A stretch of 64,000 nucleotides of DNA from Sthenelais limicola (GCA_942159475.1 OW804096.1:44763744-44827743), one strand, 5' to 3'; counted from the first letter of the stretch, positions 50,673 through 63,324 are shown. Notes: generated by a model from the sequence alone, not told the origin. Translations and numbers: made by a program.

Positions 50673-53600
50673 CTTTATACAGAAGCAATTGGAAAGAACC
50701 GTGAACAAAGAGCTTGTGATAAAGAAGACTGTAGACGCAAACTGTAGAGGGGGTAGGGTGAGATCAAGAAATATTATATGTAATGGGAATATATGTGATG
50801 AGAAAGAGAGGGATAAAGGAGGGAGTGGTGAGTATTATATACAGCGGTGTGATAAGGAAAGATTGTCTATGGAACAATCCATCACCCTTTGTCTTTCTGT
50901 CTGCTGACAGTCTCAGCAAATCATCTAAGACACTCTTTTTATGGGCGAGTGTGAAGAGCAGACGTGCTGGTGGACACCGCAATCAGGACGTATCGAATTC
51001 ATCCCCGCTCATGAGTTACACTATCCTATCTTTATTGAGATCCATCGTGCATATAATTCAAGATGACATATCCATGTCTTTTTCATGAGAGAGAGAGTCT
51101 GTCTGGGTGCAATTCTATTCTCTTTTTTAGAAAGTTTCCCGCTTTAGGAAAAAACAATGCAGATAATGAAGATAATCATTCCATCAACATCATCTTGTGT
51201 GTGTGGAAGGGTCGGGGTGTAATTGACAGGTGCAATATGTCTCGTTCTCCAATATAATCTATAGTTGTCGGTCGTTTGGTGGGTTGTTCGCTATAGAGGA
51301 TTACATATAATGTATGCACCAGAAAGGGAAACGTTGGAACGTGTCGTCACTCAGGGGCACCCTCCCAAAATTATCAGGAAATTCATCAGCCATATGAAAC
51401 AGATTCTGAAACAGATTCTGTCGATATGATGACGGTTATTTTGGAATGGTCTGCAAGACTGACCATAGCTGTTTCTACGATGCTGGGACAAATTCAGATT
51501 ACTCAACGGCTTTCCTCTGATATATTGCATACATGTATGCGTATGATATATTGTAAAGTCGTTGATCGTTCCCATCTATTATCAAGATGTATGAGATACA
51601 TCGATAAATCAGTCCTGAGGTCTGATGGCATCGCTCCTTCCACATTCTGGCACCGCTAAAACTACATACAAGACAATAAGTTTAGGTTGCCATGGTGGTA
51701 ACTGTTACTCCAGATATGTTTTCTAATGGACAAAGCTATGAATCGTGGGTTCACTCGCCTTTGTGTTAAGGGTCGCACCAGTCGGCTAAACATGATGCTA
51801 TTGTATTAGCAGATAAGTAAGATTTAATTAATGGCAGGCTGATGCACCGATGGTTCATAATCCCGAGGCGAAAGCGAGAGATAACGCACCAGAATTTCAG
51901 AAATGGAGGTTATTAATCCTTTTAGTGGTTCTAGCCCCATATGGCCGTTGATAGTAGAGACATATAGAATTTTAGTTTACACAGACCTTTTCTTCTAAAT
52001 GCCAGAATACCAACAAGCAAATGTATACACTTGCAGCTGAAAACGTATGCCTGCAAATCCTAATGATGTCTAAGAACTCATTCCAATGACTCAGAAGTCC
52101 TACCTTATACGCAGGTAGATTTCTGTATATATCAACTTGAGGTCAGGTAAGGAATGTAGAGTCTTGGGTTATATAAATCGGTACACAGCGCGTTTTTAAC
52201 AACTAGTGTTTGCTTGAGTAAACAAAAGCTGAATGGGAGGCGTTAGGGCATTCAATCTTCGGGAGTAAAACATGGTAATGTTGACCTATCACTATGACCT
52301 CCAGGCACGTCGGAGGAGAACATCTTTCCTCGTAATACACCCAACAGTCCCTATTATCAAGGGCTGACCGGGGGCATGCCCGTGAAAGGTGACCCAAAAG
52401 ATGTTTATATTAATAGCGAAAATATTAAGTTCAGTCCATGTGGAATGTGCCTGAACCTGTTTCCTTATTGGTGCACATACAGATCTGGGACCAGATATAA
52501 TTCAAACTCCAGAAACCAGATGACTTAGCCTGAGCGCTGTTCTTCTATTTTAGACGTAGCATAGCTATAATTATTATGTAAACCCATTTGAGACCATTCA
52601 AATGTAACAATACCGCCAGTCAGAACATTCCATCTACATAACCAATTCTGGTCACCGTAATGTTATAATAACACTATTATGATTAATGACTAGGGACATG
52701 AAGCTCGTAGTCCATGAGTCACTGACCCTTATAGCAGTGGGAAACCTCCTTCCTCCTTAGTATTAAAAATGATGAATCTTCATTAAGATTTCATAGTGCA
52801 CACTTTTTTCTATGAATTGATTAACAACAACTAGATGTAAACACAGATTGATATATAGCAAGAGGTTAATTTTTTTATGCTCAGAAAAAATATATTCTGT
52901 AAATCAAGGACTACAGCCAGGCATAGGTGAAGAAAGCCCCCGTGCCATTCCTTACACTAGCCACCACACATTCACAGCGCCAACACAACCCTCCTTTGCT
53001 GCTGGCGCAGGGAGAGAGAGAGGGGGGACTGCTGCTTCTGCCGAGCTGTCTGTATACATGCGCTTAGGATGGGTGCGCTGGCTGGGAGAGGGGGAGAGTG
53101 AGCACGAGTAACAGGGCAACAAATTCAATATATCTCACGAAATAAAGGCTTCTAAATTCAGCTAAATTATTTGAGTTACCCACCAGAAGATGACATCAAG
53201 AAAACAAATGTTTAGAAATGGATAATATTATGTCGTTTTGAATGTCTAAAGAGCGCTATCAATTAATGGATGTTAATGCGTTAATTCAACCGTATTTCGC
53301 ACATTGTTAAATCTATCATTGTCATCCGGCAATTCTATAGAAGCTGTTGAACACGGAGAATATGGGATCTACCGAGTGATTTCCCTGTTTTAAGGTACAT
53401 ATTGTGTAATACGATGGGCTCAATTAATACGCGTGTACACTCACAAAACTTGCATATCCTTAATGTTCCTATTCACATATTATGTTAGGAACTTCGGGCA
53501 CACTATGTCTTTATCAGCCACCTTGTTGCACCTGTGAAAAAAACATTTCGACGAGATTTCCTCTCTTTTTGTTAGACAATAGATAAGAGAAACATTACCT

Positions 53601-55022
53601 GATTACATATAAATTTGCCGCCGTGAATACATTCATGCACTATAGTTGACAAGGATAATTATATACCGAGAAGCAATTTCTAAAGTTTAAGAATGAAGCA
53701 AGAGACACACTTGAAGAAAAGAAAGATGAAAACAGCCATGCAGTGGCGGATCTCAAACGAGGCTAAGGGGATACCAAAGAAACATTATGGACCTTTGTCT
53801 TCTAATTGTTCAAATCATTAAATTAATTAGCATAAGCAATTTTAATTGAAATAATGAAATATGTATTTGCTATACGACTGTTATGTTAATTATAGGCCAT
53901 TGGGCCGTCAATGCAAGGTCAAATGTCACCCTCTCCACCCCCTTCAAATTGTTTTTGAATCCGCACCTGCCATGCAAGCCACTCCTAGAGCTAGTTTTAA
54001 CTCTAATTACTATAAGCTCCGACAAGCTGCAGATTTAATCAGGTGAATGGATACAAAATTACAGTATGAAGAATTTGGTATGGCACTGTGGCTTGGCGGA
54101 AAGTCCGTCTGACAAGCTCAATCGGGATTCAAATGCGAAGCATCATTATATCGAGACCTCGTAAGTTTGTTCTGTGTTTTCAAATTACATGGCGCGTTAA
54201 AAAGCTGTTATAATCTTTAGCATGGTTCGTAATCTCCTAAAGATGCAGTGACTTTCTATTAGAGTATTTTTTTGTGGAGGAAAATTGGATCTTATTTAAT
54301 TCCTGGAATTCCTCTCAAATCGGGTCAATGAAAAAAATCTAAAGGAGATTCAAAGATTCAATTTAATCAAGATTCCAATTTCAATTTCCGATTTTAATTA
54401 TGGGCCGTTTTAGTGGTTTCAGTGCAACTGGAGTAATGGAAATTGAATTTAAAAGTGGATGATAGCGGTTTGAATGATCCCAACATATTTATTGGCACTG
54501 TATTGACGCGGAATAATGTAAAGACGAAATGTAGAAAAACACTGAAACACAGATGGTAGTCCTAAAAATATATTAAAAAATACTAGGGGAATATATATAC
54601 TCTTCATTGTGGAATTACAAATACTGCACGTGGATATTCCAGTTGATATAAAAAGTAATGGAATATACTTGGTGTAAGAAAAAGAGGTCTATACATAATA
54701 GGAAAGATATAGAGGAGATCATAGGCAGAGCAACGCATCTTTTCAGATCAAAAAATCTCATCATGCAGGTTTGATACTGATCACTTTCAAAGAGAGTGCA
54801 CCGCATAGAGCCATCCAATACTAGAGAGCGTTGTATAAAAATACCACTCCAATATACTCCTTACTATAAACCTAATCAGTAGAGGGTTATATTGGTATGG
54901 TATCGAAACACAATTCTCTTGGGCAGTAGACCAGCTTTTATGCAGTGAGTTGTTAATCAAATGTATATCAATGAGTGATTATGCTTGTCATGAGCAGTTC
55001 ATTTCAGTAAAACTAAACCCAC
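50673..55022. other. No supported gene; probably intron or 3' flank of the downstream minus-strand gene
   Basis: Mostly AT-rich with short chance ORFs. A GC-rich, CpG-containing patch at about 52960-53110 is open for 87 codons on the plus strand but shows no domain and is purine-rich low complexity. If the minus-strand transcript containing exons A and B continues, its next exons should lie here; I could not identify one. Confidence 0.4.
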
Positions 55023-55139
55023 CTCCTTGATGAGGATCTGTTGAATCTGCCTGAGGGAAGGTGTAATGGAATCCTTGCGGACAGAGGAAAACCTTCTCAC
55101 TGATGCTCGCCTTATACTACCACTGTAGTTCATTTTCAC
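55023..55139 (-). CDS. Exon B: internal coding exon homologous to the end of exon A
   Basis: On the minus strand a 39-codon, phase-0 block lies between TTCTTTAG (acceptor, 55141-55140) and the donor GAG|GTGGGT (exon end 55023). It contains repeated basic-Ser sites (RRAS, RRFS, RKDS), typical of basophilic kinase targets such as PKA or PKC, and ends in SITPSLRQIQQILIKE. Those 16 residues are identical to the end of exon A, though 13 of the 48 bases differ. All 13 changes are synonymous, which shows purifying selection on a real protein in this frame. An alternative acceptor CTACAG gives an exon start at 55122 in phase 2, the same phase as one possible start of exon A. Protein family not recognised; the block is probably a cytosolic regulatory segment. 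Confidence 0.82.
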
Positions 55140-55601
55140 CTAAAGAACTTCTTATTCAGAAGTTTCAGATTAAATATCTACTTTTTAATCCCCCCACTGA
55201 CTTGACTGTTTCAAAGCTCTGGAAGAGTGGGAGACTCTATGAGACTGTAATAGTAAAGACCCTAGCTCTGCTTGTTGTGGCTAGCTTACTAGAGAAGCTA
55301 GTGTACAAACGTACTCTGACGTCATATGCTGTGATGCTGATCCCTCTCTCTTTATCATAGCTTATTGGTCTATATGTATATATAATCATAAAATTGAGTT
55401 GCCTTATGCTTCAGACTAGGGGAGGACACATAAATATATGTAAAAGTCTAAGGCTTGATATTTTATTGGCAGGTGTGTGTGTCGGTGTATTAAATAGATT
55501 TATATTCTATAGAGGTTCTGCTGGAAGTAGGATGCGTGTTTAATCCCTCCCCCTTGACCAATGTCTTTCAAGGTTACACGATTCAGACCAACACCACCCA
55601 C

Positions 55602-56206
55602 CTCTTTGATCAGAATCTGCTGGATCTGTCGCAACGATGGAGTGATGGAGGCTTTTCGCATGGAGTATCTAACCACCATGGGACGGGCATTGGCTGGAGT
55701 GTTGTTGGTGAGGGTGCTTGCATTGCTGGCTTTTCGAATGCCCCCAATGCTGCTCCCAATTGAGACCCTCTCCATACTGTCGCCAACAGGGCCCCGACGG
55801 AGGCGGGTGTCGACGGGTGGGTGGCCATCCGGGGTGAAACCCAGCGGGTCCTCAGAGATAGGGGTACTATTGTGGGAGCTGTGGACTATCTGGCGCCTTG
55901 TACAAGACGGGGATGGTCCCGAGATGGTTGTGGACGAACTGGTGCTAGGGACAGGAGGTGGGGGCGTTGGGGGTGGTGCATTTCCTCCTCCTCCTACTAC
56001 TCCTCCTCCTGAGGGCCCTGCTGCTGCAGCTGCTGCCGAATTGCTGGTGGTGGACGATGAGGATCCAGAGGCCAAACCTGGAACGGTAGGAGGGGATCGC
56101 GGGCCGAGGCTGGTCGGAATGGCCTTTTGCACAGGCAGGACGGTTCGATTAGTATCCACCTCCCCTGACGATCCCGGTCCCACCCCGGTCACCGTGGTGC
56201 TGTTGG
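55602..56206 (-). CDS. Exon A: long Ser/Thr/Pro/Gly-rich coding exon with conserved 16-residue end
   Basis: The minus strand is open for about 200 codons between the acceptor TGCCCTCTCTAG (56208-56207; alternative CCAACAG giving a start at 56199) and the donor AAAGAG|GTGGGT after base 55602. The open frame continues further only by running through the donor into intron. In order, it encodes a Thr/Ser/Gly/Pro-rich disordered segment, an Ala-Gly and poly-Pro stretch, SHNSTPISEDPLGF, basic-Ser sites (IRKAS, MRKAS) and the block SITPSLRQIQQILIKE shared with exon B. Codon use is GC-rich compared with the flanks. The opposite strand is also open (55561-56319) but is a shadow: only the minus frame shows synonymous-only divergence from exon B. 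Probably an unstructured, phosphorylatable regulatory region; the parent gene is not identified. Confidence 0.85.
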
Positions 56207-57842
56207 CTAGAGAGGGCACAGTTATGGCCAAAAGGGTCAGGAAACAATGCACGTCTACTCGATCAGAACTCCACAATCAACACGACCTAACAGATTCTGA
56301 AAGTGGTCAGCTAGGATGAGCTGACAGCATGCGATGCTAAGTGTCTCGGTAAAGAGCACAGTCATTGTAGAAGTTGTCTCAATGATATGACTCATCATTT
56401 CTATCCCGGCCTACACTATTAACAGAAGAATATGTTATTCCCTGGTCCGCCGATGTACAGATATTATGTTATATTTACACTGAAATACCACAGAGAATTG
56501 TTTCCACAATGTATATTAAGCCACTTGCACATAATAAATCCTCACAGCAGTCGACGAGTTAATTTACATGTGTATTTAGTTCAGTCGACCATGATAGAAA
56601 TATCAGATAGTACCAATTCATAATGTTCTTCTTATGGGAGTGATAGCACGGGTTTCAAGAGCTTCCCTTGTCAATAAAAGATCCGTTAATAGATGGTATT
56701 CAGCATTCTCAACGACACACATTATCCATGTTCCTATTTCGCTACACAAATGTCCTAGCATGACGACTTACATACAGGTATACAATTATCCATCAGACGG
56801 ATATCTATTTCCAAAAGCAGCAGTAATTGTGGTTGAAGTGCAAGAATGTGTGTGTTATTATCACGACGAGACATCGAATGATAATGTATGGCCGGTAGTT
56901 ATCTATGCTTGGCTTGAGAATTGTAGAGGACAAATAGGACAGCAGACCTATTCCCTAGGCTAACCCCCGGCCCAGTAGGCGCCAGTAACTATGACTATGT
57001 GTTTTGAGGGCCTTTTTCCTGTCTGTTGATTCTGGGGACAAAAGTCAACACACAAATTCGCCATTGTCCGTTAACAGTAAACGCCCTTGTTGTTCGTTGG
57101 CTTGTGGCTCTCTTTTTTGGCGGAATATATACACTTCACTAAGGCTAACATCACATTTCAGTAGTCCAGCAGCAGTAGTTCTACAAGCCAATGACAGCTT
57201 GAGTTCATACTCTCTAATACACCATGGCTTCATTATTGCCTTAGTCCACCATCGCCGCAACGGTAGCAACAAGGAAGCAGTGGCAGCAACAAGTTTACAT
57301 TCTCGTCAGGGCGTAACATTAGTCCAAGGCTTGGTGTGCGAGTCCCTTCCTCCTCCCTCCAACCTCTTTCTCTGCATATATCAGCATATATATGTGTATA
57401 ATATCTGTTCCTAGTTCTTTCTTACCAACTATATTTGGTGTTTTCGGCACGGAGTGTAGGTCTGAGGTCTGTCCTGCCCGAGAGAAGCTTAACTATGGGG
57501 CTTCGCTAGGAAGCCACCATCGGAGCCACCACCACCATCATGACTACCGCCTGCCACCACCACCACAACCATCGGCTAGTAGCGTGAAATAAGTGCAGTT
57601 TGTGGCAATGGCCGGAACACAGGAGCAACAGTAAGGGCAATGGCAATCAATCAGTACTTCTTCTACCACCACCTCCACAGCCAACTACGATTCTCCTGTA
57701 CTTCCTGCTGCTGTTAATCTTGGTGTTCCATATCGTCTTCACTTTCCTCCTTTAAGAGTATTTCTGGTTAGTTAATAATAGAGGGAGCTTAAGTAAATAA
57801 AAAGGGCAAACTCGTTAGTAGTTTGAGTTGCCTGCTTGCTTC
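56207..57842 (-). other. Putative intron and low-complexity GC-richer region
   Basis: Between exon A and the next upstream candidate exon. It contains chance ORFs, and CCA/CAC triplet-rich low-complexity DNA at about 57520-57580 on the plus strand. No other exon could be supported. Confidence 0.4.
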
Positions 57843-57960
57843 TTATTCTTCCTCTTCTCCTGAGCTTCTCTTGACCTTGTAGTAACCCCAGGAGTGTATG
57901 GAACCGCTCTGATGGAGGTACTGGTGCTGCTCAGATGAGCTCAGAGAGACTGCTGTAGTG
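57843..57960 (-). CDS. Candidate exon C (internal or terminal), phase-matched to exon E
   Basis: On the minus strand a long pyrimidine tract (CTCTCTCTCTCTCCCTCCCTCTGCAG, ending at 57961) gives an excellent acceptor. After it only one frame is open, entered with one base completing a codon. It encodes a Ser- and Gln/His-rich stretch (SSSEQHQYLHQSGSIHSWGYYK) ending in an acidic GEEEE and a TAA at 57845-57843, so it may be a last exon. A weak internal donor AAG|GTCAAG after 57876 would instead make it internal. Joined to exon E it restores a CTC Leu codon. The product is unknown. Confidence 0.38.
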
Positions 57961-58041
57961 CTGCAGAGGGAGGGAGAGAGAGAGAGAGGCAGTCGTAGGA
58001 GGAGGAGGAAGTGCAGGCAAAGCCAAGGCAAAGGCGCTCAC
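57961..58041 (-). other. Putative 81 bp GT-AG intron
   Basis: Begins GTGAGC and ends in a long C/T tract plus CTGCAG on the minus strand. It joins two frames that each have only one open reading in matching phase. Confidence 0.4.
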
Positions 58042-58128
58042 AGCCGTCTCGGCGGCAGCAAGCACTCCTCTTCCCCGCACTGTGTCAGGTTTGTGTCCCC
58101 CGCCTGGAGGGGATCAATAAGCAGGCGC
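58042..58128 (-). CDS. Candidate exon E upstream of exon C
   Basis: On the minus strand CACTCTTTCAG (acceptor, ending 58129) precedes 28 full codons in the only open frame, beginning RLLIDPLQAGDTNLTQ and ending CLLPPRR. It then runs into GGCT|GTGAGC, leaving two bases that combine with the C starting exon C. Both neighbouring frames hit stops within about 5 to 14 codons. The exon and intron phases agree, but the exon is short and there is no homology support. It needs a preceding exon ending in phase 2, which I could not find. Confidence 0.35.
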
Positions 58129-61100
58129 CTGAAAGAGTGAGGTGGTGGATCCCACTCCTCCTTTTCCTAGGTGTATCATGCCGTGGTAGAGACTCTGGAG
58201 TAGATGGAGGAGGAGTTGGCAGAGGTAGAGGCTAGAGCCGATGTGTTAAACGAAGATTTACTCGTCTGAGCAGCTCGTATAAGACCAAGGTGTTGCTCAC
58301 TACAAGCTCAGGAACTAGAGCTTGACTCTATTCCTCCCGCTCATTAAATTCAAGCACCTTCCAATAAAAGACTTCCATTTTGCCCAGTGCATCTGAGGCA
58401 ACTGAGGCGCATCAGAGAAGCGAAGTATTTTCTATATGAGTTATGTCCTGTACTCGACCAAAGGTCTATCTGGAACACTTTTCTCTAGATTGAAGCAATG
58501 AAGCAATAGTCCAATTGTAGCTTCAGCAACAACTGGGGTAGGATACACGGTTCTCTGCTTGGGAGTTCTGAGACTGGGAATGGGGAGGAGGATGTTGAAA
58601 TTCTGGAGGCCTCAGCACTCATGGTATTTTACTGGGTCTTCACTGATGGATCTGGATCCCCCCACCAGCACCGAAGGCATGGAAGGAGGAGGTGGAGGAG
58701 TAGGAGAAGGAGGAAATGGAGTTGGAGAAGGCAGTAACGGCAGGAGCAGCACTTTCTAGTTGAAGCAAAGCCCTGCACTTGCAGTTGAGAGGGGTAACTC
58801 ACCGTTCGATTAAAACACAAATTCAACATGAAGAATACATATTCATATCGTATTCATTTTGATCCAATACAACCAAAAGTTATTCTGGAGAATTCTGTTG
58901 ACTATACGATAAGTAAATGCAAACGAATTTTATCGACTTTTTAACCAGGAACGTGGCAATAAAGATGTGTCTGTGGACTTTTATACCTCCCATGACCGGT
59001 TATATTTAGAAGGTAGTGAGAGAAGTAAATGAGGGGAGAGGTGGTGTGTCAGAATCAATGTTTGCAACTCTCCCATGTATATGAAAGTGTGGGAGCGTTA
59101 TGTGTGCCACCTTCAGGTGCTTCTGGATCATATTTTCAATTTCGATCATTTCCCCCATCATGGATTCCTATGATCGGGCTTTCATTATATATACGTAAAT
59201 GGTACCTTCCCATACTTCAGGTATTCTGGATCTAAATTTAGACAATCTATCTCTGTTGTCTCATTCTGCGTATATTGCAATGAACAAACAAGTATTGGAT
59301 GTGCACTTTACTCATGCTGAAAGTCTCGATTAGATGTGCTTGGTGACTTCAAGTCATTTCCCATATCGTATGTAACAAATAAGTATTCTCGTCGTCTAAA
59401 ATCAATGATTTTCATTAATTCATTTTCCCCTCGATCTTAATTGACGACCGATTTTATTGAAAATTCATTTCAAGAATGTCCTTTGTAAAACTAAGTTTAT
59501 ATCTAACTTTCTCTTCAAGGATTTCGTGGAAATTTTACTTTGTCAGTAATCGTGAATCCATCTCCTTTCTAGATTAATTGTTCAAAAATGGATAATTATT
59601 ATTCTGGTGTCCTTCCTACTTCATTGAGATAAATAAAGGGAACCTGGCTGATGAAAATTGCAGCAGCAGTTTTCCTTCGCAGTAGAAGGCCCCGAGACAG
59701 AAACCTGGGGCATGCCCAGCGGTTGAATGCACAGCTGTCGAGGCATCACTAGTAATAACTACAGGGAACCGTACGCTCTCCTCACTTTTCTAAGTCAGTC
59801 CCTACATTAAACTACACCTGAAAGGCAGGTTTCGCACGGTGCCCATAAAGACCTATTTTATAAGAGGGTGCGCTTATTGGTTGCTTTGTGGGTATATTTC
59901 CCCAAGTCCTGAGGCCGCTTGTTATACTATCTCTGCGATCGATGGTCAAGCGTGGGTGGGGTGCATTGGTATGTCAGTTTGTCATCCCAGCCCAGTGATT
60001 GCCACAATTCTAATACCGCCTACTGCTATGTTTGATAGACACCTTTGTTAATTAAGACTACAATTCCATAACCTGCATGACAGTTTTTCATTTACTTTTG
60101 TCGGAAACTGAGAGCATAAACATGAATTGCGTCGTTTGATATTTTGGTCCGTTATTTCCATTCTATTGAGTGGCTGATTTAGGGAAAGCGCCAAAACATG
60201 GATAATATTCGTCCCTTGCAGCTGCTAATTTGTTTATATCATGCAACTAGGGAAAACTTTATTCTTGTATATTGATCAGACGAGACTACACCAACCTAGG
60301 AATTGAAGAATTGTCAGCTAATCTTTGTTCAATGCGCTTGAAGACACGAAGAAACGCTTAATGAAAATACAATAAATCAACATAAATATAGAGAGGAGGC
60401 GACACAGCCATAGAGAGCGAAAGACATTGAAGTGATGAGGCCTAGTATTGGTGGCAAAATAAAAAAAAACAGTGTAAAGACCTTTACTCTTTATACACTG
60501 ACTATTATTGCAGTAAATGAATTCATATACATAATTTGTATAACTTTATATTATATAATATATATATACAAAGAGGGGAAGTGGTAAGTCAATATACACT
60601 TATCTAAGTGGGCTTGATGTCTTCACTTTTCGTAAACTTTCATCACTCCTTCAACCATCTTACCCATTCCCGTATGCTCTATCAGCAACGCTCTCCCTTT
60701 GTCCTGTGGGGGTTAACCGGGTTTGAAGTTTCTTTTATGTCTACGAGAAGCTTGTTCTATGTGACCAGATGCAATCTTCAGTGATACAATAAGGGATTGC
60801 ATGTATTATATACACCCATACTTCCATAGTCACCTCCGCCAATATATTAGTTTCAGACATCTAAATACAAAGATTGAATACAAAGGTTAATCGTTTATAC
60901 AAAAGTAATTATTAATGGAACGTTATTAATGCTCTCACTTTCAGTCAGTGACGAAAGTGACATGGTTCCCATCCTTAAAATACGATGTAAATTCTGCAAA
61001 AGAAGGACGGGAGACCTCCCGCCAGCTGGAGAATCCCTTCTTATTGCAATCGCTGATTGAAAAAAGTTTCTTAAATCTTAAATCTTAAAGCAATGTTCTT

Positions 61101-62929
61101 CCAATAATTGATGGCGGTGACTATTTATATTCCAACTCTGAGGGTAAAGTATTGAAGAAATTAGAAAAGCAACAGTACAACATCATGAAGTTAACTGGGG
61201 GATAACAAATAATATGGATAACTCAATATTGAGCCACTAACAGCTGGATATATATGTGTTGAAACGGAAAACGGAAAACCATTTACTGGAAACATGAATC
61301 TATAAATTTGCATTCTGGAAAGTATTTTAGTAACAAAGCAGTTATATAGTCAACACCCTCTGAAACATAGCACATAGCGTATAAGATCGTAATATGAAGC
61401 CAGCAATTTTAGTGAAATGCGACTAATTCAGATTTATGTAATTTTTATGATTAATGTTTTGCTTTTAGCCGACAATTGGAAGACCTGTGAATAACAATAA
61501 ATGTGCTATTGTGCTTTTTGAAAAGTAAAAGATAATTATAACCCCATGAAAACGGATTGGAAGCACAAACAATATTAACTACCCAAATGTTTGACACAAT
61601 TGTGTGGAATGATAATGACAAATAATTACCGGGGAACACCCTAATAGACTCAAACCCATTGCGAACATGCCAATTAAATAGGTGGGATATTAATAGTTCC
61701 AATCAGTCGTAATGTGTTATGTGCCTATCCTACCTAAGGTGTAACGTTTATCGGGGTGCAATAATTATTTATTAATGCTACGTGTACCCTTAATGAATCA
61801 TGTACCCAAATTGCAAGTTCATCAGAGGGATTAACAAAGTCTCGGTAGGGGGATGTCTTTAAAATTGCTGTATTCAAGGTACCCGTATATAACTTCATAT
61901 TGAACAAAACTCGACGCAATAATCGAAAATTAATGGATCATAAATGTCCGATCAATCCGACTTTGTACCATCTCTATGAATTTGAGACGTTCCTGTTTTG
62001 CTGGAACGAATGGGGAGCCCTCTCTCTCTCCCTCTGGATTCCATAAAAACAAGCGTTTAATAATATAGATATAAGTTTACATTAAGTTTGAAAGATAGGA
62101 ATAATATTCCTTTACAGTCAGCACGAAAGCCACAAGCTATTCTCATTTGAACCCTTCACGCTTGTCCCACACTTCACACTTCCCGCAGCGACATGAAGCA
62201 ATGTAACAGCAAGGCATGGTGTTGTGTCAGAGGTGGTTATCCTCACCACGTCATGTTAATTAATCACTCTCCTAGGATGGAGATCATCATGGGCTCGTCA
62301 GCACATACACACACACTCAAATCTGAATCTTGATTATATTCAGGATTTTTCATTAAATTGTATAACTTGTTAGCCCACCCACGGGTTGATTTAATTGAGG
62401 CGTTTCATACCAAAGAGTTTTCATACAAACAGCCTATCTCAATCTTTGACAAACTTTTCGAAATCGATGATTTTCGGAATCGGGAATCATTAGTTTCTGG
62501 ATCAGTGTGGTTTAGACGACAAGCTGATGAATATACATCCTGTGATAGATACTAGCCACGTTATGCTGAATCAGTGCTTTACCTAGATCCTGCATTTGGA
62601 CATTTGGAATCCCCAATCAAGTTGATTATGCAAGAACTGTAACTGCTAGGCTGAGACAAGTCGGATTAATTATATGACCTAACGACTGACTGGCATCTCG
62701 TTTAAAAAGATGGAATATTCCTATCAAGTCACACTTTAGCCTCGATTGCTTTATATACTCGACTGTAGTGTTATGATATTCTGTGATACATTAATCAGTA
62801 TTTGTCTGTTTAGGAAATCAACAACTTAATATAAAGGTGATAGTAGCAGGTATGCCATCTTAATGGCCATTCTCCTCCCAGTGGTGACACGGGCGAACGT
62901 AGTTTTATTGCGGTTGACTGGATTATATA
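58129..62929. other. No supported gene; low-complexity GC-richer flank, then AT-rich DNA
   Basis: From 58130 to about 58800 the DNA is GC-richer and full of GGA/GGAG triplets; several short minus-strand frames are protein-like but their junctions do not fit together. From about 58800 the sequence returns to AT-rich with chance ORFs only. (CTTAAAT)-like triplication occurs at about 61070-61090 and GGAAAAC duplication near 61266. Confidence 0.4.
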
Positions 62930-63324
62930 TATATGGCCAATTCCACCAATTTGACAACATTTGGTCCCCAACCGTGGAAAGTGATTAAATGGGCTTAATA
63001 CAAATAAATAACCATTAATTAGGTAATTTTTTTTGATTGGATGGTTCTACCAACCTGTGGAACCACATTTTTGGCATTTTTACCCCAAATTTTTTATAAT
63101 TTTCTTTTCAAAATCACATTTTGGGGACAAAAATCATTTTTTTGAACTGTCATTACATGGTGGAATTGCTAAATTTCTAAATAATCATCAAAATCCAACA
63201 TTTTTCATTATATGTTGTGATAGTAGGTTACTTGTACATGATTTGTGTCAAAAAATTTAGCAAAAAAATGATTTTTAGAGTAAAAGCCATAAAAAACAGA
63301 ATTTTTTTGGAATGGGTACCCCTG

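Noticed and set aside
52203..52397. Minus-strand frame beginning with GHLSRACPRS, resembling half of a retroviral-type zinc knuckle
   Set aside because: The two leading Cys residues of CX2CX4HX4C are absent and no gag or pol sequence lies nearby, so it is probably chance.
55561..56319. 252-codon plus-strand ORF opposite exon A
   Set aside because: Shadow of the GC-rich minus-strand exon. Only the minus frame shows synonymous-only divergence from exon B and carries matching splice sites.
58140..58640. Several short protein-like minus-strand frames between candidate exons
   Set aside because: They overlap each other in different frames and their possible splice phases do not join, so they cannot all be exons and none is individually supported.
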